Virus record (IMG/VR): IMGVR_UViG_3300035698_008626
Span: 1 to 36,832 of that record
Direction: 5' to 3' (one strand)
From: a virus
DNA length: 36,832 nucleotides
Shown here one piece after another: positions 28,892 through 34,735 of this stretch. A program made the translations under genes and the position numbers. The notes beneath the pieces are model-generated. The model did no database searches, was not told where the DNA came from, and saw only the letters and a program-made list of their open reading frames with translations. Positions within the stretch are counted from its first letter, which is position 1. Every line of letters begins with the position of its first letter.

Positions 28892-29145
28892 GCAATACAG
28901 ACGGCCCACTATTGGATGCGCTAGATATTGGCGACCTTGTTGGTTGGTGGATGAGCAATATAGAGGACATCCCAGAAGGCTGGGCGCTCGCAGATGGTAC
29001 GAACAGGACGGTGGATGCTAGAGAGCCAAGACGGCTGACATTCACGCTAAAAGGGGGATTCGCATGGTCGCGTCGGCCGTGCGACGACTACGGCTTCTAC
29101 ACTATTCAGAAGATGGCACAAGAATTGAGGCATGATAATGAGTGA
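28888..29145 (+). CDS. Tail-collar-like mini-protein 1, 85 aa
   Basis: Start 28888 makes the ATGA joint. Residues 18-50 read VGWWMSNIEDIPEGWALADGTNRTVDAR, resembling the phage tail-collar / microcin-J25-like motif IPxGWALCDG. A C-terminal TIQKM matches the C-terminus of the next paralogue. It is the first of five tandem genes with IPxGW motifs. In other phages collar domains sit at the tip of long tail fibres; such short free versions are unusual. Confidence 0.75.
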   Translation: MSNTDGPLLDALDIGDLVGWWMSNIEDIPEGWALADGTNRTVDAREPRRLTFTLKGGFAWSRRPCDDYGFYTIQKMAQELRHDNE

Positions 29146-29378
29146 TTATACCGTAGGAGAATTGCAAGCGTGCTCTCCTCTCCCCATTGGCACAATTCTC
29201 GATTGGGCGGATTATTGGGTGAGCAATATAGAAGAGGATATACCAAGGGGCTGGATTTGCAGATGGCACGAATGGAACTACGGATGCTCGGGAGGCATAT
29301 CAGACGAAACTCGCGCCATCGGGGAGGCGGTTTATATCGGTGCCATGCGTGTGTCCTATTCAGAAGATGGTACAATGA
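29138..29378 (+). pseudogene. Tail-collar-like mini-protein 2, frameshifted
   Basis: From ATG 29138 (GAGG upstream) the frame matches its paralogue up to SNIEEDIPRGW (tgg 29252-29254). The matching continuation ADGTNGTTDARE ... PIQKMVQ is then found one frame over (+1), from 29259 to a TGA at 29376-29378. Between GW and ADG there are 4 bases where paralogues have 6. That +1-frame stop overlaps ATG 29375 of the next gene by ATGA, so the ancestral gene clearly ended there. Either a two-base loss, a sequence error, or a programmed shift. Confidence 0.7.
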
Positions 29379-29599
29379 GCGACTTAAGCATAGAGATGCT
29401 AGAATGCGCGCGGCAAGCGATGATGCGTCCTGACCAAGGTATTGGAAAGCTCCGTGAGATCGCCACGTGGTTTGATAGTAGCAAGCCGATTCCTAGTGGC
29501 TGGGCCGCACTACCCGGACAAGACGAAAGAATAGCGCGAGGCGAGGGGATTTGGGTGGGACCTGCCGATGCAGTGAGGCGGCTAGAAGGCAAGCGATGA
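29375..29599 (+). CDS. Collar-like mini-protein 3, 74 aa
   Basis: Its ATG makes an ATGA joint with the stop of the shifted frame of gene 2; without the shift it merely looks like the tail of a longer frame from 29138. The N-terminal half is helical (LSIEMLECARQAMMRPD). Residues 38-50 carry KPIPSGWAALPG, an IPxGW variant, and the end is GIWVGPADAVRRLEG. Confidence 0.6.
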   Translation: MSDLSIEMLECARQAMMRPDQGIGKLREIATWFDSSKPIPSGWAALPGQDERIARGEGIWVGPADAVRRLEGKR

Positions 29600-29805
29600 T
29601 GTGTAAGGAATGCGAATTACCTATTGGCTATCTTGTCTATTGGGTTTGCGATTTGGCCGATATCCCAGAGGGCTGGGCGCTTGCTGATGGCACGCGCGGG
29701 ACGGTGGACGCCTGGCAGAAAGGCGCGCCGACGTTCACGACAAGAGAGGGCTTTGTATTCCCATGCTATCCACCAGGGACGCACCCTATCCAAAGGATAA
29801 AATGA
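29596..29805 (+). CDS. Tail-collar-like mini-protein 4, 69 aa
   Basis: ATGA start at 29596. The short N-terminus MMCKECELPIGYLVYWV precedes ADIPEGWALADGTRGTVDAW, then FTTREGFVFPCYPPGTHPIQ. The motif order is the same as in the genes at 28888 and 29802. Five cysteines set it apart. Confidence 0.7.
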   Translation: MMCKECELPIGYLVYWVCDLADIPEGWALADGTRGTVDAWQKGAPTFTTREGFVFPCYPPGTHPIQRIK

Positions 29806-30083
29806 TGAAGTTACAGGTCGACCGTCTTGAAAAGGGCAAATGGAATGCAGCGCCCTGTGTCATGCCGTGGGTTGGTGATCCGGCGAATATACCAGATGGC
29901 TGGGCGCTCGCCGATGGTACAAATGGAACGGAGGACGCTAGGCAGAAATTCACGACAAGAGAGTGGAGGGGTGTATTTCCGCGTTATCCCTATGGAACGT
30001 ATCCCATCCCGAAAACGGGCCAGAATACAGACCAAGTGCCGGGGATGATAACGCTACTCTACCTTCAGAAGGTAGAACAATGA
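29802..30083 (+). CDS. Tail-collar-like mini-protein 5, 93 aa
   Basis: ATGA start at 29802 (ATGATG). Residues 25-50 read DPANIPDGWALADGTNGTEDAR, then KFTTREWRGVFPRYPYGTYPIPK. The C-terminus VPGMITLLYLQKVEQ resembles the IYYIIKV-type end of collar domains, making this the most complete copy of the five. Confidence 0.75.
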   Translation: MMKLQVDRLEKGKWNAAPCVMPWVGDPANIPDGWALADGTNGTEDARQKFTTREWRGVFPRYPYGTYPIPKTGQNTDQVPGMITLLYLQKVEQ

Positions 30084-30277
30084 AGCGCAGAGAGAGAGCG
30101 TTCCGTGAGGGCTATCAGCTTGGCTGGGTAGAGGCGATCCACGCAACGCGCCGCCTGTGCCGTGATGGGACGCACTGGTCAACAGCATTCTACGTCCTGC
30201 GCTCCTATTGGTGGAACAAGCTGAGGGCATGGATAAGTGACGAGGACAACACGTTTCCTCCGGGAATAGAGGTATAA
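30080..30277 (+). CDS. Hypothetical protein, 65 aa (paralogue of 30279)
   Basis: ATGA start at 30080. The pattern REGYQLGWVEAIHATRRL ... YVLRSYWWNKLRAWIS aligns with RVGYSSGYVQAAADVEAF ... RVLQHHEANKLAQWAS in the next gene, so the pair is a duplication. Helical; function unknown. Confidence 0.7.
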   Translation: MKRRERAFREGYQLGWVEAIHATRRLCRDGTHWSTAFYVLRSYWWNKLRAWISDEDNTFPPGIEV

Positions 30278-30278
30278 C

Positions 30279-30563
30279 ATGGAGCAGGGGCAATCCGTAC
30301 TAGAACGACTTGTAGACGAGCAGGAGGGCGAGAAGGAGCGCCGGTACAGGGTTGGCTATTCTTCTGGGTATGTCCAGGCCGCCGCTGACGTGGAGGCGTT
30401 CATCGAGGAGGGGCTAGACGTGGACACGATCCGGCGCGTATTGCAGCACCATGAGGCCAACAAACTAGCGCAATGGGCAAGCGGAAACTGTGATGTGATA
30501 GACAGTCCACCGGCGTTACAAGAGCAATCGCGCAGGGGTTGGAGATGGCGGGGGGATGAGTGA
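30279..30563 (+). CDS. Hypothetical protein, 94 aa (paralogue of 30080)
   Basis: Starts two bases after the upstream stop. A Glu-rich N-terminus (LVDEQEGEKERR), then the GY..GYVQ and NKLAQW motifs shared with the upstream gene. The stop overlaps the head-protein start (TGATG). Confidence 0.7.
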   Translation: MEQGQSVLERLVDEQEGEKERRYRVGYSSGYVQAAADVEAFIEEGLDVDTIRRVLQHHEANKLAQWASGNCDVIDSPPALQEQSRRGWRWRGDE

Positions 30564-31147
30564 TGGCTAGAGGACAAGCAAGCTATAGGATAGCGATACG
30601 CGCCAATGTGCGGGCGTTATGGACGGGCGAATGGGGCTATGATCAGTGGTATCAGCAGATGCTCTTGACGATTCGCAATGGCCTGACGCGGGCCTGGTAT
30701 GAGGGGGCCAAGGAGTGCGGGATCAAGCCGAGCGAATTGTCGTATGAGGAGAACAACGCGCTGGCGGCGGCCATCTTTGCGCAGTACGATCATCTGGACA
30801 GCCTGGGTGATGCCATTGATACTAATAGCAAAGAGAATGGGGGCAAGGTCACGCCGTTGCTCAGGCGCTCGGACATGTGGGTGAATGCCTATGCCTCGAC
30901 GAAGAGCCAGGCACAGCTCATGGCCTGCAAGGACAGAAAGCTGAAATGGCACGAGGGCGACACAAAGGATAAGTGCAAGGATTGCTTAGGATACGACCAG
31001 CGCGTGTATCGGGCGAGCACGTGGGCACGTTATGGTATCAAGCCGCAATCGCCAGAGCTTGCCTGCCACGGGTTCAACTGCCATTGCCGTCTTGAGGTGA
31101 CAGACGACAAATGCACGCCAGGGAAACCGCCGAGGATGACGGGATAG
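30563..31147 (+). CDS. Head-morphogenesis protein (Mu gpF / SPP1 gp7-like)
   Basis: ATG 30563 is used; an in-frame GTG at 30560 is also possible. 194 residues. The C-terminal part has the family layout: KLKWHEGDTKDKCKDCLGYDQ, RASTWARYGIKPQSPELACH, FNCHCRLEV, with conserved Cys and the CxCRC-like end. The N-terminal half is helical. Such proteins act at the portal vertex of the prohead. It lies 3.7 kb after portal, farther than usual. Confidence 0.7.
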   Translation: MARGQASYRIAIRANVRALWTGEWGYDQWYQQMLLTIRNGLTRAWYEGAKECGIKPSELSYEENNALAAAIFAQYDHLDSLGDAIDTNSKENGGKVTPLLRRSDMWVNAYASTKSQAQLMACKDRKLKWHEGDTKDKCKDCLGYDQRVYRASTWARYGIKPQSPELACHGFNCHCRLEVTDDKCTPGKPPRMTG

Positions 31148-31155
31148 GGGGGAAC

Positions 31156-31413
31156 ATGGAAGGGGAAAGGATAGCAGAGACTGACGTAAAAAGCCTTGAG
31201 ATAAAAGACGCGATGGTTGTGCAGTGGCAGAAGTACCGCGAGACACATCCCGACGGGGCGTGGCTCTGGGCGCAGCCGATAAGGGCTCCGGGAGCGTATT
31301 GCCCTGTTTCCCGTGATACAGAGGGTGAGTGGTGTGTATCTACCGATGGGGGCCACGAGTTGCTACTTGAGTGGCGGGCACTAGCGGAGAAAGAGGTATG
31401 GGGGGGAACATGA
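31156..31413 (+). CDS. Hypothetical protein, 85 aa
   Basis: AGGGGGGAAC precedes ATG 31156. A Trp-rich middle (GAWLWAQPIRAPGAYCPVS) and an acidic helical end (HELLLEWRALAEKE). No family recognised. Confidence 0.7.
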   Translation: MEGERIAETDVKSLEIKDAMVVQWQKYRETHPDGAWLWAQPIRAPGAYCPVSRDTEGEWCVSTDGGHELLLEWRALAEKEVWGGT

Positions 31414-32021
31414 GCGACTTTGATATAGGGGGCACATTCAAGGCCTGGCAGCTTCCGGGGGGCATCTTCTACTTTATAGAGGACGTGACAGACGAGGGCA
31501 ACCAACTAGCGGTGAACACAGCCGAGATACCGGGGCTTATTGCGCTGCTTGAGAGGATACGAGACGCGGAGGAGGCTGCGGTAGCGAGAGGCATGGCGTT
31601 CACGCCAGAACAGATCAAGGCCGCATTTTGGGATGTGTTCGCTGGGGGAGGCGAAGTGTGGTTTCCACCAGGGGGTTATAGCTGGAGCAAAGAGGATGTG
31701 GACAAAGTAGTAGACGAATACTGGAAAGCGCTTTTAGGCGCACTTACAAACGCAACCGACGCCCAGTACCTCGCAGAGCTAGAGTCATCCCATGCGGTGC
31801 TGCGCGAGCAGGTGCGCGAGCTTACGGGAGAGGTCGAGAAATTACAAGCGGAACCGGAAGGCGATAACGTCACAACGACATATCCAAACTCATGGACATT
31901 TGCAGAAATGGAGGGGGCTTCGAATACGTGGGTATGGACTGAGGATGGGGGTAGAAAAAGGGTGGTAGGGCCTGGGGAAACATTGGTCTATGACGGGGGT
32001 TACGCAGTATACGGTATCTGA
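31410..32021 (+). CDS. Hypothetical protein with coiled coil, 203 aa
   Basis: GGGGGGGAAC precedes ATG 31410, joined by ATGA. An N-terminal beta-like segment (FKAWQLPGGIFYFIEDV), a middle helix, a coil at about 133-156 (SSHAVLREQVRELTGEVEKLQ) and a C-terminal beta-rich part ending in WVWTEDGGRKRVV and GGYAVYGI. Possible virion accessory protein; no family recognised. Confidence 0.75.
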   Translation: MSDFDIGGTFKAWQLPGGIFYFIEDVTDEGNQLAVNTAEIPGLIALLERIRDAEEAAVARGMAFTPEQIKAAFWDVFAGGGEVWFPPGGYSWSKEDVDKVVDEYWKALLGALTNATDAQYLAELESSHAVLREQVRELTGEVEKLQAEPEGDNVTTTYPNSWTFAEMEGASNTWVWTEDGGRKRVVGPGETLVYDGGYAVYGI

Positions 32022-32042
32022 CACAAGCGGGAGGAAGAGACA

Positions 32043-32207
32043 ATGAAGGAAGCTAATGACAAGATGATTCGGCTGGAGATTGTGAGGATCGTGGCACAAC
32101 TAATGGGGCCCAATGATGCTCGCGGCAATCTTCTAATTCGCGTAGACGAAATCTATAGATACATCAGGACCGGTGTGCGACCAGAGATAGAGCTAAAGGC
32201 AGAATAG
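32043..32207 (+). CDS. Hypothetical protein, 54 aa
   Basis: GGGAGGAAGAG precedes ATG 32043. The product is helical and charged (MIRLEIVRIVAQLMG, VDEIYRYIRTG), like many small phage helix pairs. No family recognised. Confidence 0.65.
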   Translation: MKEANDKMIRLEIVRIVAQLMGPNDARGNLLIRVDEIYRYIRTGVRPEIELKAE

Positions 32208-32213
32208 ATAGCC

Positions 32214-32291
32214 ATGCCTAATCTCTGGCCTAAGCTATTACTGCGCCTCAAGGGCCGCCCTAGAAACAGGAGGATTCATGGCTTACTATGA
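32214..32291 (+). pseudogene. Truncated duplicate of the start of the gene at 32566
   Basis: The frame MPNLWPKLLLRLKGRP matches the opening of the gene at 32566 (MTNLWEKLLLRLKAHA), and the DNA is also alike (CTACTGCGCCTCAAGG-type run). It diverges after 14 codons and ends at 32291. It may be a recombination remnant or a 25-residue peptide. Confidence 0.5.
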
Positions 32292-32559
32292 TAAGCGTAC
32301 TGAGGGATTAGAGCAAGAGATCAAAGAGCTAGAGCATGAGCTAGGGATTGCAAAGCTCGAAAAGAAGGTTAGGGAGCTGAAAGAGCAGATCGACGAGCAG
32401 AAGCAGTATCCGCCATATAGCCGAAATCCATGGTATCCGTGGCATCCAGGCTGGCCTACAAACCCATGGTGCACATGGATAGATACGAGCAGTGCAACAG
32501 CTGGAAACGCCGTGGAGGTAGACACGGCTATCTGGATGCTAAGATGCAATACCGGATAG
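32278..32559 (+). CDS. Coiled-coil protein with Pro/Trp-rich tail, 93 aa
   Basis: ACAGGAGGATTC precedes ATG 32278. Residues 8-42 form a heptad coil (LEQEIKELEHELGIAKLEKK). A Trp/Tyr/Pro segment follows (YPPYSRNPWYPWHPGWPTNP). The layout suggests an oligomeric stalk with an aromatic end; no family recognised. Confidence 0.75.
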   Translation: MAYYDKRTEGLEQEIKELEHELGIAKLEKKVRELKEQIDEQKQYPPYSRNPWYPWHPGWPTNPWCTWIDTSSATAGNAVEVDTAIWMLRCNTG

Positions 32560-32565
32560 CGCGAC

Positions 32566-32763
32566 ATGACTAACCTCTGGGAGAAGCTACTACTGCGCCT
32601 CAAGGCCCATGCCGACCAGCGCGGCGTGTGCGTGCTAGACGTGCGGCTGCTGTGCAAGGATGGTGAATTGCTGTTTTACAAGGAGCCGAAGGTGACGAGA
32701 TGGGAGCCGCACAACGATGCCGAGGCCATCAAGGCGGCGATAATGGACGAGGGGGAACAATGA
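32566..32763 (+). CDS. Hypothetical protein, 65 aa
   Basis: Begins MTNLWEKLLLRLKAHADQ; the same start is partly duplicated at 32214. It continues with a beta-like VCVLDVRLLCKDGELLFYKE. Stop joins the next gene by ATGA. Confidence 0.7.
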   Translation: MTNLWEKLLLRLKAHADQRGVCVLDVRLLCKDGELLFYKEPKVTRWEPHNDAEAIKAAIMDEGEQ

Positions 32764-32993
32764 CAGAGGAAGTGATTACGGGCTATGCGGAACGACGCGG
32801 CGGGTTGTCTTTGATAGAGGAGGTAGAAATAGGCCTATCGGAGGATATAGACAACTTCTGCGCAACCGCACGGAGATGGACAGACATGCAGGGATGGGGT
32901 GAGGACGGACGCTATAAGAGGCTCGCCGATATTTGCAGGGAGCTGCGCGAGGTGCAAGTGGATCTGCCACATCACGAGAGATGGAGCGACTAA
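32760..32993 (+). CDS. Hypothetical protein, 77 aa (related to 33004)
   Basis: ATGA start after GAGGGGGAAC. Opens MTEEVITGYAER, nearly the same as the next gene (MTEKVITGYQTN). The rest is helical (LADICRELREVQVDL). Paralogue by N-terminus only. Confidence 0.7.
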   Translation: MTEEVITGYAERRGGLSLIEEVEIGLSEDIDNFCATARRWTDMQGWGEDGRYKRLADICRELREVQVDLPHHERWSD

Positions 32994-33003
32994 AGGGAGA
33001 ACA

Positions 33004-33315
33004 ATGACAGAGAAAGTGATTACGGGCTATCAGACCAACGATAAGGGCGAGGTGATCGTCAACATGTCGGATCGGGCGGTGGGTTGTCCGCCAGAGCTAG
33101 TTGGCCCAGCGATAAGGCAGGCAATGGATAGGGCGAACTTCAGAACCCTGCTCTTGAAAACGCAATCCCATATCTCCGAGGCTTGCCTAACGGTACTAGA
33201 TCGTATGCAGAGCGTGCGAAGCACTGACGAGCAGGCCACAGAGTTGCGGATGCTCTATGAAGACTTGAACGCGGCGCATATATCGTTGCTATGGTTTACA
33301 TCGCGAGAGATGTAG
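33004..33315 (+). CDS. Hypothetical protein, 103 aa (related to 32760)
   Basis: AAAGGGAGAAC precedes ATG 33004. Shares MTE-VITGY with the upstream gene. The body is helical, with VGPAIRQAMDRANFRTLLLKTQ and LRMLYEDLNAAHISLLW. It is the last gene before the homing-endonuclease cassette. Confidence 0.75.
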   Translation: MTEKVITGYQTNDKGEVIVNMSDRAVGCPPELVGPAIRQAMDRANFRTLLLKTQSHISEACLTVLDRMQSVRSTDEQATELRMLYEDLNAAHISLLWFTSREM

Positions 33316-33322
33316 CGACTAT

Positions 33323-33351
33323 TTGACTTTTCGACTCGGCTGGTGTATAAT
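33323..33351 (+). promoter_or_regulatory. Promoter of the AP2-HNH cassette
   Basis: TTGACT (33323-33328), a 17-bp spacer, and TATAAT (33346-33351). It lies in the gap after the gene at 33004 and points at the endonuclease. Confidence 0.85.
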
Positions 33352-33357
33352 ACGCCA

Positions 33358-33462
33358 ACGTGCGATGCAGCTCTATGCTCTGCCTAGGGTCGCTCCCGAA
33401 AAGCGGACATCCTTACCGCCTGGCAGAGTCTCGTTAGAGGAGTGATGAGAGGAGATCACGCC
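33358..33462 (+). ncRNA. Structured leader of the AP2-HNH gene
   Basis: CTCTGCC (33378-33384) pairs with GGCAGAG (33422-33428), enclosing GCGG/CCGC and GTC-type hairpins. A second hairpin GTGAT/ATCAC (33442-33446 with 33455-33459) holds the ribosome site GAGAGGA in its loop, just before ATG 33463. This could limit or tune endonuclease synthesis. It is not clearly homologous to the pseudoknot leaders at 8870 and 9955. Confidence 0.5.
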
Positions 33463-33939
33463 ATGAAAGAGATCCCGCTGACTCAGGGCAAGGTCGCCCT
33501 GGTAGACGATGCTGATTACGAGTGGTTGCGCCTGTGGAAGTGGTATGCCGCTTATAGTGACGGAAAGTGGTACGCCAAACGGAATGATCGCACTAACGGT
33601 AAGAAAAGCATAGTTAGAATGCACCGTCAGATAATGGGCGCGCAGCCAGGACAAGAGATAGACCATCAAGACGGGTTTGGCTTACACAACTGGCGAGCAA
33701 ATCTGCGCTTTTGTACAAGTTCACAGAACAAGGCGAATAGTCGGAAACGAGCGGGCTGTTCATCTAAGCATAAGGGCGTTTGTTGGGACAAGGAACGGGG
33801 CAAGTGGATGGCATATATTGATATGCATGGCAAGCGAACCAACCTTGGCCGATTTGAGAGCGAGATTGAGGCGGCACTAGCTTATAATCATGCCGCACCA
33901 GAACACCACGGCGAGTTTGCGCGGCTAAACGCACTGTAA
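33463..33939 (+). CDS. AP2/HNH homing endonuclease, intact copy
   Basis: 158 residues. The N-terminal part MKEIPLTQGKVALVDDADYEWL and LWKWYAAY is the usual beta-rich lead. The HNH core is MHRQIMGAQPGQEIDHQDGF with NWRANLRFCTSSQNKAN. The C-terminal AP2-like DNA-binding part is KGVCWDKERGKWMAYIDMHG and LGRFESEIEAALAYNHAA. It is the intact sibling of the frame at 9003. Own promoter and terminator show it to be a selfish, independently expressed unit. Confidence 0.9.
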   Translation: MKEIPLTQGKVALVDDADYEWLRLWKWYAAYSDGKWYAKRNDRTNGKKSIVRMHRQIMGAQPGQEIDHQDGFGLHNWRANLRFCTSSQNKANSRKRAGCSSKHKGVCWDKERGKWMAYIDMHGKRTNLGRFESEIEAALAYNHAAPEHHGEFARLNAL

Positions 33940-33981
33940 CGATCCGACAAGACGATAACTGAATAAACACAACCAGCTATT

Positions 33982-34029
33982 AAGACGGCTGATGTTCTGC
34001 ATAAAAGCAGAGATCAGTCGTCTTTTTTT
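33982..34029 (+). terminator. Terminator closing the AP2-HNH cassette
   Basis: AAGACGGCTGAT (33982-33993) pairs with ATCAGTCGTCTT (34013-34024) with one G-U. An inner TCTGC/GCAGA hairpin (33996-34011) extends the fold, and seven T residues follow at 34023-34029. It would end the cassette transcript; late transcription from upstream would need antitermination or read-through to reach the tail genes. Confidence 0.85.
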
Positions 34030-34054
34030 GCTTTGTAAACGGAGGAACTGTTCA

Positions 34055-34501
34055 GTGAAAGACGGGAATTTGACTGGCTATCTCCCCTCTGGCGGACGTG
34101 CTCTCGCAGCCGTTCTGATTACGAACGCCGTACAATTTACCCCTTGGGTTCCTGCTCGCGGCTTCGACTTTTTGACGATCTTCATCCACTACCAAGAAGG
34201 CGCGGTGGCTGGCGGCATAGTAGAAATGCAGCTCGAAGTACAAGACTCGCTCCACCTGGGCACATACCAGCAGAGCGCGTTTGGCGTTGGGGCCGTTGCG
34301 GCTGCCGCAGACACGGCGTCGCTCATCCAGCGCCAGGACGTGAGTTACGGTGCTGTGGGGGTTGCGGCTGAGGGGACGGTATGGGGGCCGATTGAGATCA
34401 GAGGGAACATTGAGAACTGGCGAATCGGATATGTTGAGACTGGCCAGCCTGGTACGCCTGGTATTTTGGGGCTCGACTGGCAGATGACAGCGGAGGATTA
34501 G
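34055..34501 (+). CDS. Probable virion protein, beta-rich, 148 aa (GTG start)
   Basis: GGAGG (34041-34045) precedes GTG 34055. The sequence is beta-rich throughout (AAVLITNAVQFTPWVPARGFDFLTIFIHYQ, TVWGPIEIRGNIENWRIGYVE) with Gly/Ala-rich turns, as in small phage neck, tail or capsid-decoration proteins. No family was recognised. Confidence 0.75.
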   Translation: MKDGNLTGYLPSGGRALAAVLITNAVQFTPWVPARGFDFLTIFIHYQEGAVAGGIVEMQLEVQDSLHLGTYQQSAFGVGAVAAAADTASLIQRQDVSYGAVGVAAEGTVWGPIEIRGNIENWRIGYVETGQPGTPGILGLDWQMTAED

Positions 34502-34504
34502 AAT

Positions 34505-34735
34505 ATGGCAGGTAGCAAGAGTAACGATCTTGAGGATAAAATCCTTGACCACGTACTTGGTGGCGGGGATTACAGGCGACCAGCGACGGCCTGGCAACTG
34601 CAAGCGGTGATCTGTTCGTATCGGTTCCGCTGGCCGGACAAAGCGACGGGGCAAGCGCAGTCACAGGTAGCGCGGCAATCGACAAGGTTCTTGCAGGAAC
34701 GAGCGACGGGATCAGCACAGCGGGGGCCGCGTTAG
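34505..34735 (+). CDS. N-terminal segment of the repeat tail protein, or separate short frame
   Basis: GGAGG (34492-34496) precedes ATG 34505. The opening NDLEDKILDHVLGGGDYRRP resembles the start of a known phage tail-protein family (LEDKILDHVL, GGGDYTRPAT). From about codon 22 the frame is the +1 shadow of the repeat DNA and ends at 34735. The repeat frame (-1) is open from 34549 and has no start of its own, so a -1 shift between 34549 and 34735 would join the two. Confidence 0.55.
   Translation: MAGSKSNDLEDKILDHVLGGGDYRRPATAWQLQAVICSYRFRWPDKATGQAQSQVARQSTRFLQERATGSAQRGPR

Noticed and set aside
34555-34570. A standard X-XXY-YYZ slippery heptamer for the -1 shift
   Set aside because: I looked for it in the 34549-34735 overlap and found none that re-pairs well; the shift mechanism therefore remains open.
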